From JANOYJ01 sp031373225 (GTDB taxonomy: Bacteria > Pseudomonadota > Alphaproteobacteria > Rhizobiales > Rhizobiaceae), in the NCBI GenBank assembly GCA_031373225.1, contig JANMMM010000096.1:1-8804 (forward strand): DNA of 8,804 nt. Direction: 5' to 3'. Shown piece by piece: positions 1 to 4,504 of this stretch (the stretch's first letter is position 1; every line of letters starts with the position of its first letter). The position numbers and the translations under genes were made by a program. A model generated the notes under the pieces. The model searched no databases and was not told where the DNA came from. It was given only the letters and a program-made list of their open reading frames with translations.

Positions 1-41
1 CAAGGAGCGGCGGAGCGGCGGCCGCAGCTGCAAGTGAGGAA

Positions 42-70
42 TTGCAGTTTGGCGCGGATGGGACTAAGTT
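42..70 (+). promoter_or_regulatory. Possible promoter of the toxin-antitoxin operon
   Basis: A TTGCAG hexamer (42-47) is followed after 17 bases by TAAGTT (65-70). The -35 resembles the sigma-70 consensus moderately and the -10 poorly. The -10 would overlap the left half of the 16-bp palindrome at 66-81, the usual arrangement for a self-repressing antitoxin. No transcription start can be proven from sequence, so this is a weak call. Confidence 0.3.
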
Positions 71-81
71 ACATGTAACTT
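66..81. promoter_or_regulatory. 16-bp perfect palindrome, probable antitoxin operator
   Basis: The sequence AAGTTACATGTAACTT is a perfect palindrome with no spacer. It ends directly before the ribosome binding site GGAGG (82-86) of the antitoxin gene. Antitoxins of ribbon-helix-helix type bind short inverted repeats in their own promoter, alone or with the toxin. Position and symmetry fit an autoregulatory operator that would also hide the promoter -10 region. The symmetry is seen directly; the function is inferred. Confidence 0.6.
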
Positions 82-92
82 GGAGGTTCATC

Positions 93-317
93 ATGCCGAC
101 AACGCAAAGCAAGATTGCCAACAAGGCAAGGGTTAACGCGCACCGTGCCCGGTTGCGGGCGCAGGGGCTCAGGCCGATCCAGATTTGGGTTCCGGACACA
201 CGCAGCCCGGAGTTTGCCAAGGAAGCTAGGCGACAGTCGCTTTTGATTGCCAACAGCCCGGGTGACGCCGATGATCAGGCGTTCATCGATTCCGTCTCCG
301 AGTTGAATTTCGATTGA
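93..317 (+). CDS. MazE-like antitoxin (DUF3018 family)
   Basis: This is the antitoxin half of a type II toxin-antitoxin pair, expected to bind and neutralise the MazF-type ribonuclease encoded next and to repress the operon. The 74-residue product has a basic N-terminal helix (about residues 7-24), then a conserved stretch with RPIQIWVPD (27-35) and SPEFAKEARRQS (38-49) typical of MazE-like DUF3018 proteins. The strand followed by a helix suggests a ribbon-helix-helix DNA-binding fold. The tail (about 55-74) is acidic, as expected for the toxin-binding part. I chose the ATG at 93 because GGAGG (82-86) sits six bases upstream; an in-frame TTG at 42 would place the palindrome and ribosome site inside the gene. 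It overlaps the toxin gene by four bases, implying translational coupling. The family assignment is confident; the operator interaction is inferred. Confidence 0.85.
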   Translation: MPTTQSKIANKARVNAHRARLRAQGLRPIQIWVPDTRSPEFAKEARRQSLLIANSPGDADDQAFIDSVSELNFD

Positions 318-643
318 GACGAGGCGAGATATGGACGATGGCCGGCGGCCCGGAATATGCCGGGAAGCCGCGACCGGTGGTCATTGTCCATGATGACCGT
401 TTCAGTGACGTTGAATCTGTGACTTTCGTCGCTTTCACCACCAATTTGCTCGCCTCACCGCTGACCAGACTGCCCGTTGAGCCAAGTTCAACAAACGGCT
501 TGCTCAAGCAGTGCCACTTGATGATTGATAAAGTATCGAGCGCCCCGAAATCAAAACTTGGCCGGCGTGTCGGCATTTTGTCCAACGAGGACATGGTTCG
601 GCTTAGCCGCGCCCTGCTGATCTTTCTTGGGCTGGCGGCATAA
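314..643 (+). CDS. MazF/PemK-family endoribonuclease toxin
   Basis: This is the toxin of the pair. MazF/PemK proteins cleave single-stranded mRNA at short specific sequences and halt translation until bound by antitoxin. The 109-residue product begins with the family signature RRGEIW (2-7), followed by GKPRPVVIV (17-25) and VAFTTN (39-44). R20 and T42 match the catalytic Arg and Thr of characterised MazF enzymes when aligned by eye. The C-terminal half (LGRRVGILSNEDM then a hydrophobic helix) also fits the family, and the length is normal. The start is TTG at 314, overlapping the antitoxin stop in TTGA. The next in-frame ATG, at residue 9, would remove RGEIW, so TTG is preferred. Coupling and a weak start codon would keep toxin output below antitoxin. 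No lesion is visible, so the toxin is probably functional. Its cleavage sequence cannot be read from the gene. Confidence 0.88.
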   Translation: MRRGEIWTMAGGPEYAGKPRPVVIVHDDRFSDVESVTFVAFTTNLLASPLTRLPVEPSSTNGLLKQCHLMIDKVSSAPKSKLGRRVGILSNEDMVRLSRALLIFLGLAA

Positions 644-644
644 A

Positions 645-662
645 CGCCCCGCTTGCGGGTTT
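645..662 (+). terminator. Weak intrinsic terminator after the toxin gene
   Basis: CCCGC (648-652) pairs with GCGGG (655-659) across a minimal TT turn (in practice a four-base CTTG loop), followed by only three Ts (660-662). It starts just after the toxin stop codon. The position is right for ending the toxin-antitoxin transcript, but the short T-run makes it weak. Confidence 0.45.
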
Positions 663-687
663 GGCAAGAAACGGCGCATTTCTTGCC
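663..687. repeat. Perfect 9-bp inverted repeat (second hairpin)
   Basis: GGCAAGAAA (663-671) and TTTCTTGCC (679-687) form a perfect nine-pair stem with a seven-base loop. It sits immediately behind the first hairpin, and no T-run follows on either strand. It may reinforce termination, protect the 3' end of the toxin-antitoxin mRNA, or be a protein-binding site before the next gene. The pairing is seen directly; the role is unknown. Confidence 0.5.
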
Positions 688-763
688 CCGGCTGTCGTCA
701 TAACGGCCTTTCAATTCATTCTCCTGCAGCTAGCATCATTGTTAAAATACGGGATGCGCGCCC

Positions 764-1969
764 ATGAAAATCACCGACGTCAAGACCTTCGTCTTCGGCA
801 ACCCGCCGCCCGGCATCGGCGGCAAGTATTTCATCTTCGTCAAACTGACGACCGACGGCAATGTCACGGGTTATGGCGAGGCCTACAACGCCGCCTTCAG
901 CGCGCATCTGACCGCAAGGATGATCGAGGATGTCGCGGCGCGTTATCTGGTCGGGCACGATCCGCATGACATTGAGAATTTCTTCCGCCGCGCCTACTCG
1001 TCCGGCTTCACCCAGCGCCCCGACACCACGATGATGGGCTGCGTCTCGGCGCTTGAGATGGCCTGCTGGGACATTGTCGGCAAGGAGGCGGGCAAGCCGG
1101 TTCACAAGCTGCTCGGCGGCAGAGTGCATGCGAGCCTGCGCACTTACACTTATCTTTATCCAAAGTCCGGCCCCGTCTATCCGAAGGAAGAAGTGAGCGT
1201 TTACAACGATCCAGACCTTGCAGCGGAGGCGGCGATTGCCTGTGTGGAGCAGGGCTTCGATGCGGTGAAGTTTGATCCTGCCGGCCCCTACACCGCCTTT
1301 GACGGTCATCAGCCGCGTCTTGAGGACATTGATCTTTCGATGCGAATGGTCAAGGCAGTGCGCGCCGCAGTGGGAACCCGCGCCGATATCCTGTTCGGCA
1401 CCCATGGCCAGTTCACCCCATCCGGCGCGATGCGGTTGGCGAAAGCGATTGAGCCCTATGATCCGCTATGGTTCGAAGAGCCGGTGCCGCCAGACAATGT
1501 GGAAGCCATGGCTGAGGTGGCGCGCAGGACATCCATACCGATTGCGGCGGGCGAGCGCCTGACCACGCGGGTCGAATTTGCCCGTCTCATTGACCAGCGC
1601 GCCGCATCAATCCTGCAGCCGAACGCCGGCCGCTGCGGCGGGATTTTCGAGATGAAAAAAATCGCCGCCATGGCCGAGCCGCGCCATATCCAGATTGCGC
1701 CGCACTGCTATTGCGGACCCATCATCGCCGCCGCCAACATCCAGGTCTCGCTGACACTGCCGAACTTTCTCATTCTCGAAGCCATCAAGACCTTTGACGG
1801 AACCCATGCATCGCTTTTGAAAAAGAAGATCGAATGGCAGGACGGGCATGTGATCCCGTCAAACGAGCCGGGTCTGGGTGTCGAGCTGAATGAGGCGTTT
1901 GTTGAGGCTCATCCCTATGCGGGTAACGATCTGCATCTCAACATGGTGCAGACGCCGATCAACCGCTAG
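764..1969 (+). CDS. Enolase-superfamily protein, sugar-acid dehydratase type
   Basis: This is a mandelate racemase/muconate lactonizing enzyme-like protein of 401 residues, normal for the superfamily. Members take a proton from the carbon next to a carboxylate using Mg2+, often to dehydrate aldonic acids. The N-terminal capping domain (about 1-125) carries WDIVGKEAGKPVHKLLGG (102-119). The barrel carries FDAVKFDPAGPY (165-176), THGQF (213-217), WFEEP (236-240), AAGER (261-265) and IAPH (311-314). By memory it most resembles gluconate/arabinonate and galactonate dehydratases. E238, E264 and H314 match expected catalytic positions. Unusually, G212 stands where the first metal-binding Asp/Glu belongs, and N287 where the Asp of the His-Asp pair is usual. 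Substrate and even dehydratase activity are therefore uncertain. The ribosome site is weak (GGGA, 751-754), with a TAAAAT box at 743-748. It appears to be transcribed alone. Confidence 0.85.
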   Translation: MKITDVKTFVFGNPPPGIGGKYFIFVKLTTDGNVTGYGEAYNAAFSAHLTARMIEDVAARYLVGHDPHDIENFFRRAYSSGFTQRPDTTMMGCVSALEMACWDIVGKEAGKPVHKLLGGRVHASLRTYTYLYPKSGPVYPKEEVSVYNDPDLAAEAAIACVEQGFDAVKFDPAGPYTAFDGHQPRLEDIDLSMRMVKAVRAAVGTRADILFGTHGQFTPSGAMRLAKAIEPYDPLWFEEPVPPDNVEAMAEVARRTSIPIAAGERLTTRVEFARLIDQRAASILQPNAGRCGGIFEMKKIAAMAEPRHIQIAPHCYCGPIIAAANIQVSLTLPNFLILEAIKTFDGTHASLLKKKIEWQDGHVIPSNEPGLGVELNEAFVEAHPYAGNDLHLNMVQTPINR

Positions 1970-2694
1970 ACCACCACAATCGGCGAGCCCTTGTGCACCC
2001 TTCGGTACAGGTCAATCACGTCCTGATTGATCATCCGCACGCAGCCGGAGGACATGGCTTGGCCGATTGTGTTCCATTCGGGCGAACCGTGGACGCGGTA
2101 GCCGGTGTCGCGTCCATCCTTGTAGATATACATGGCGCGCGCGCCGAGTGGATTTTCGAGGCCGCCGGGCTGACCGTTCGCCCACTTGGCGACATCGGGC
2201 CTGCGGACGATCATTTCTTTCGGCGGCGTCCAGACCGGCCATTCCTTGCCGTGATTAATCATCGCTCTGCCCTTCCAGGCAAATCCCTCGCGCCCGATGC
2301 CGACGCCATAGCGGATCGCATCGCCGCCTTCCTGCACCAGATAGAGGTGCCGCTCGTCCGAGTGAACCACGATGGTCCCCGGCTTCTCGCCCGTCGGGTC
2401 CACGACGATCTGGCGCCGCCACTTCGGATCGACTTTTAGGAAAGGGATCGCCGGCAGAACGAAGCCGCCATCCGTGAAGGACGCGTACATGACGTTCGGG
2501 TTTTGAATATTTGGATCAATGGAAACTTTCGGGCGGATCGTGCCGGTCGGCATCATGTCCTGCGCAGCTTCGGCGTCAAAAGCGATTTCGCGCCCGCCCG
2601 CCATGCAGCCGGACAGCGCGAAAGCGCCCATGCCAACCAGAACCGTCCGGCGGGGCAGCGCCGATGCATATTTGCCTGCACAGTCTGTCGTCAT
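1966..2694 (-). CDS. L,D-transpeptidase (YkuD domain), probable Tat-exported lipoprotein
   Basis: YkuD-domain enzymes form 3-3 peptidoglycan cross-links or attach proteins to peptidoglycan in the periplasm, using a catalytic Cys. The 242-residue product starts with a signal containing twin arginines (PRRTVLVG, 14-21), a hydrophobic run and a lipobox LSGC (27-30), so a lipid-anchored, possibly Tat-exported form is predicted. The YkuD domain spans about 106-241 and holds HGSPEW (202-207) and SSGCVRM (215-221). H202 and C218 are the catalytic residues, and the motif is intact. I start at the ATG complementary to 2692-2694. An in-frame ATG at 2745 would add 17 residues with codons unlike the rest (AGA, CTT, GGA, AAT), although GGGA precedes it. 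The stop overlaps the convergent enolase-family stop. No partner gene is adjacent. Confidence 0.88.
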   Translation of the reverse strand: MTTDCAGKYASALPRRTVLVGMGAFALSGCMAGGREIAFDAEAAQDMMPTGTIRPKVSIDPNIQNPNVMYASFTDGGFVLPAIPFLKVDPKWRRQIVVDPTGEKPGTIVVHSDERHLYLVQEGGDAIRYGVGIGREGFAWKGRAMINHGKEWPVWTPPKEMIVRRPDVAKWANGQPGGLENPLGARAMYIYKDGRDTGYRVHGSPEWNTIGQAMSSGCVRMINQDVIDLYRRVHKGSPIVVV

Positions 2695-2806
2695 CGCAAT
2701 CCGTTTTCCGCCAGTTCCAAGAAGTCTCTGATTATCCGCCCACATGGTTTCCCAATCATGAACTTGTCCGTGATAGCCTTTGAAAGGGGCGATTTTCGGA
2801 TGACCG

Positions 2807-2846
2807 ATAAAATTCCGGCGTCCCCCTGTCCGAAGGGAGACGCCGG
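2807..2846 (-). terminator. Intrinsic terminator of the BA14K-like gene
   Basis: CCGGCGTC (2815-2822) pairs with GACGCCGG (2839-2846). The stem continues inward as CCCT (2824-2827) with AGGG (2834-2837) after one mismatch, leaving a six-base loop. On the minus strand it is followed by AATTTTAT (2814 down to 2807). This is a strong stem with a fair U-tract, placed between the BA14K-like gene and the L,D-transpeptidase gene, so the two same-strand genes are probably separate transcripts. Confidence 0.7.
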
Positions 2847-2850
2847 TTTA

Positions 2851-2885
2851 CGGCGGGCGGAAGTGGGGCGCTGTGCCGCCTGCCG
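2851..2885. repeat. GC-rich inverted repeat beside the terminator
   Basis: CGGCGGGCGG (2851-2860) can pair with CCGCCTGCCG (2876-2885) over ten positions with one G-T pair and a 15-base loop. It lies between the BA14K-like stop codon and the terminator hairpin, so the transcript would end in two stacked hairpins. It may stabilise the mRNA 3' end. Confidence 0.45.
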
Positions 2886-2895
2886 GTATCGGAGG

Positions 2896-3204
2896 CTAGA
2901 GGCGGCAGCGCTTCTCGTAGCCGGAATAACTGATGTAGGTGTCGCTGTATTCGTTGTAGGTGTTGTAATGCGTGTAACAGCGCGCGACATGCGACTCCCA
3001 TGAGTTGACATAGATGACGCGGCGGTGGCCATGATGATGCTGGCTGCCGATGATGGCGCCGAGCACGAAGCCGCCGGCTCCCGCCAATATAGCGGCCTCC
3101 TTCTTGGACAGGCCCCCGGCATTGGACTGGCTGGACGCGCCCAGGGTTCCGAAGGCAAGCGCTGCGGCGATTAAGGAGAGGGAGATTTTGCTGGTGAGTG
3201 ACAT
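2896..3204 (-). CDS. BA14K-like small secreted protein
   Basis: This 102-residue protein resembles the BA14K family, named after a 14-kDa immunoreactive, lectin-like Brucella protein and common in Hyphomicrobiales. A signal peptide covers about residues 1-29 (hydrophobic 9-22, likely cleavage after SNA). A glycine-rich hydrophobic segment follows (AAILAGAGGFVLGAIIG, 37-53), possibly membrane-associated, then a His-rich patch (HHHGH, 56-60). The C-terminal part, with WESHVARC (69-76), repeated Tyr residues and a final Cys at 100, matches the BA14K pattern of Trp, HV, Cys and spaced Tyr residues. C76 and C100 could form a disulfide. The start at 3204 is preferred because AAGGA lies eight bases upstream; in-frame ATGs further out precede the signal peptide. 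It is divergent from the broken Kazal gene. The molecular function of the family is poorly defined. Confidence 0.75.
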   Translation of the reverse strand: MSLTSKISLSLIAAALAFGTLGASSQSNAGGLSKKEAAILAGAGGFVLGAIIGSQHHHGHRRVIYVNSWESHVARCYTHYNTYNEYSDTYISYSGYEKRCRL

Positions 3205-3261
3205 GTTGCTGTTCCTTTGAATTTCTTGGAAACGGCTCATCCGCCCCATGTCAGTGAGACG

Positions 3262-3274
3262 CCGCAGGCTGCGG
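3262..3274. repeat. Short inverted repeat in the divergent intergenic region
   Basis: CCGCAG and CTGCGG flank a single G (3262-3274). It lies in the 163-base gap between the BA14K-like start and the Kazal pseudogene start, in the untranslated leader or promoter area of the BA14K-like gene. It could be a regulator site or chance in GC-rich DNA. I see no convincing promoter in this gap. Confidence 0.3.
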
Positions 3275-3545
3275 AATGGTTCAAATTGTTATCAAGAATA
3301 TTTTGGCGTCGCTGTTGCGCTGAGATTGGCAGCGGCTAAACTTCGACCCTCTATGGAGAGCATACAGATGGAAAATGCCACGAAGACCGGCATCCAAGCC
3401 GCCGCCAGACTTGCAGCGCTGTTTTTCGCATAGCTCGCCGCCGCCTGCACCGTCGTGGTCGACGAACCCGCGCCCCGGGCCGCAGTTCTGCAGCCGTGAA
3501 TATGCGCCGGTCTGCGCCGCGCGCAATGGCGAGCGCCGCACCTTT

Positions 3546-3562
3546 TCCAATGAATGCGTCGC
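3546..3562 (+). repeat. 17-base direct repeat, copy 1 (Kazal domain 1)
   Basis: The 17 bases starting TCCAATGAATG are identical to 3830-3846. Both encode the SNECVA core of a Kazal domain, in domains 1 and 3. Identity at DNA level suggests these two domains arose by duplication or exchange later than domain 2. Confidence 0.75.
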
Positions 3563-3829
3563 CGGGACCAGCGGCTTGCGGGTCATCGCCGAGGGAGAAT
3601 GCCGCCGCGACCGGAAATCTGTCCGGATGTTTACGCACCCGTCTGCGCAGTGCGCCCCGGCTCCCGGCCTCAGACATTCGACAATTCCTGCCAAGCGGAG
3701 ACTCAAGGCTATCAGGTGATTCAGAACGGCCAGTGCCGCCGCCAGCCAAGACCCGATCCCGGTCCGGTCGTCTGCCCGCAGATTTACACGCCGGTCTGCG
3801 CGCGCCAAGGCAATGTCATCCGCACTTTC

Positions 3830-3846
3830 TCCAATGAATGCGTCGC
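3830..3846 (+). repeat. 17-base direct repeat, copy 2 (Kazal domain 3)
   Basis: Exact partner of 3546-3562, in the corresponding place of the third Kazal domain. Recombination between the two copies would delete 284 bases and fuse domains 1 and 3. Confidence 0.75.
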
Positions 3847-4007
3847 GGAGGGCAGCGGGTTTGACATTATCGCCGACGGCCAATGTCCGGGCGATGGTCG
3901 GCGGGACATTCCGGATTACAACTGAACTTGCAGAAGCACACGCTGACCAATTGCCACCAAGCGCGGCATCCCCGCTCAAGTGGCGCTGCGTTCAACGATC
4001 CAGCTGG

Positions 4008-4034
4008 AAAAAACAGGCGCTACACCAAAACAAA
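4008..4034 (-). terminator. Possible weak terminator overlapping the dodecin stop
   Basis: On the minus strand GGTG and CGCC around the TAG stop can form a four-pair hairpin with a three-base loop and one G-U pair, followed by TGTTTTTTCC. The T-run is good but the stem is very short, so termination here is only plausible. Confidence 0.3.
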
Positions 4035-4220
4035 TGTCACTTTCATAACCACGCGGTATTCAACGATCTTGCCGCCTTTGATGACAACTTTCTGATCCTT
4101 GATCCACGCCCCTTCGACGTTCTTCAGCGTCTCGCACGCCCGCGCCACGCCCTGTGCGAGCGCATCATCAAAACTCTTGGTCGAAGAAGCGATAATTTCG
4201 CTGACGCGTGCAACAGACAT
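4020..4220 (-). CDS. Dodecin family protein
   Basis: Dodecins are small proteins that assemble into hollow twelve-subunit spheres, typically storing flavins in the cytoplasm. The 66-residue product has the standard length and order: a first strand (VARVSEIIA, 3-11), a helix containing SFDDALAQGVARACETL (16-32), then two strands with WIKDQKVVI (39-47) and GKIVEYRVVMKVTFVL (50-65). An excellent ribosome site AAGGAGG (complement of 4226-4232) lies five bases before the ATG, suggesting high expression. In flavin-storing dodecins a Trp in the sequence around D-W-x-E stacks on the flavin. Here that place is Gly and the only Trp (W39) sits about two residues later, so the ligand may differ. The same GAWIK-type sequence is familiar from rhizobial dodecins. 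It is a single-gene unit. Confidence 0.85.
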   Translation of the reverse strand: MSVARVSEIIASSTKSFDDALAQGVARACETLKNVEGAWIKDQKVVIKGGKIVEYRVVMKVTFVLV

Positions 4221-4276
4221 GGTGGCCTCCTTGATTGTGGGAATGACAGTCTGGGCAGTGAATGGGGCGGGAATGT

Positions 4277-4291
4277 GGGGCGCGCGGCCCC
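4277..4291. repeat. GC-rich inverted repeat upstream of dodecin
   Basis: GGGGC (4277-4281) and GCCCC (4287-4291) flank GCGCG. It lies within the 284-base gap (4221-4504) between the divergent dodecin and GGDEF/EAL genes. In this GC-rich stretch it may be chance. The rest of this part of the gap holds nothing I can identify. Confidence 0.25.
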
Positions 4292-4382
4292 GCCGTCTGC
4301 GCAGAAATCCAGCCGCCGCGCATTTAAGTCACAGGAGATGTGGCGATTGTCTGCGAACCACTTGGCGCGTTTGGCCGAAATG

Positions 4383-4395
4383 CAGGACAGTCCTG
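4383..4395. promoter_or_regulatory. Short palindrome upstream of the GGDEF/EAL gene
   Basis: CAGGAC and GTCCTG flank a central A (4383-4395), a 13-base odd palindrome directly before the first GTTAAC element. It could be a dimeric regulator site for the downstream cyclic-di-GMP gene or the divergent dodecin gene. The symmetry is seen; the function is a guess. Confidence 0.35.
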
Positions 4396-4448
4396 GTTAA
4401 CCAAAGTTGCAAAGCACAACCATGGAATTACCGAGAGTTAACAAAGTT
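4396..4448 (+). promoter_or_regulatory. Pair of GTTAAC direct repeats upstream of the GGDEF/EAL gene
   Basis: GTTAACCAAAGTT (4396-4408) and GTTAACAAAGTT (4437-4448) differ by one base and start 41 bases apart, close to four helical turns, on the same DNA face. They lie in an AT-richer stretch ending 57 bases before the GGDEF/EAL start. The TTAAC core resembles half-sites of the alphaproteobacterial cell-cycle regulator CtrA, although the full TTAA-7-TTAA form is absent. They probably mark the promoter region, but no clear -35/-10 pair is visible. Confidence 0.45.
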
Positions 4449-4504
4449 CTCTTACAAATGAATCGATTTTCGCAAATGATGATCTGACTGAGAGAACTGC
4501 CCGC

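Larger units (their letters stand above)
3368..3925 (+). pseudogene. Broken lipoprotein gene with three Kazal-type protease-inhibitor domains
   Basis: An ATG at 3368, nine bases after GGAG (3355-3358), opens a lipoprotein-like signal: Ala/Leu/Phe-rich residues, then LAAAC and TVVVDEPAP. A TAG stop (3431-3433) interrupts it just before LAAAC. At the CCCC run 3473-3476 the meaningful frame moves by +1. Domain 1 reads in that frame (about 3486-3602; CSREYAPVC, TFSNEC, GEC). Between about 3602 and 3613 the frame moves back. Domains 2 (CPDVYAPVC, TFDNSC, GQC) and 3 (CPQIYTPVC, TFSNEC, GQC) then read to the TGA at 3923-3925. Each domain shows the four-Cys bacterial Kazal pattern with PVC and T-F-x-N-x-C. 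Intact, it would be a surface-anchored serine-protease inhibitor. The two frame changes cancel, so domains 2-3 are in the frame of the original ATG. It could instead reflect sequencing errors, but three lesions in 190 bases favour decay. Confidence 0.75.

Noticed and set aside
1..41. End of an upstream gene at the left edge (for example a frame ending at TGA 35-37)
   Set aside because: Only 41 bases are available and no frame gives a recognisable protein sequence; it cannot be supported.
42..92. Longer antitoxin start at TTG 42
   Set aside because: It would put the palindrome and the GGAGG ribosome site inside the coding region; the ATG at 93 has ideal spacing and gives the family's usual length.
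716..1405. 229-codon open frame on the minus strand
   Set aside because: Lies opposite the enolase-family gene, whose protein is clearly conserved; it is an antisense shadow of GC-rich codons.
2503..3003. 166-codon open frame on the + strand over the L,D-transpeptidase 5' region
   Set aside because: It crosses a clear terminator and is antisense to two recognised genes; no family resemblance.
3600..3614. Programmed -1 frameshift joining Kazal domains 1 and 2
   Set aside because: The direction would fit, but I see no canonical slippery heptamer, and the upstream stop codon and the +1 change would still block expression from the signal peptide.
3554..3925. Separate functional gene for Kazal domains 2-3 starting at ATG 3554
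   Set aside because: It has no ribosome site or signal peptide and begins with out-of-frame domain 1 sequence; disulfide-rich domains would be useless in the cytoplasm.
3281..3979. 232-codon open frame on the minus strand across the Kazal region
   Set aside because: No recognisable domain; the + strand shows three Kazal domains with conserved Cys, so the coding sense is on the + strand.
3813..4400. 195-codon open frame on the + strand
   Set aside because: It overlaps Kazal domain 3 in another frame and runs antisense through dodecin; no recognisable domain.
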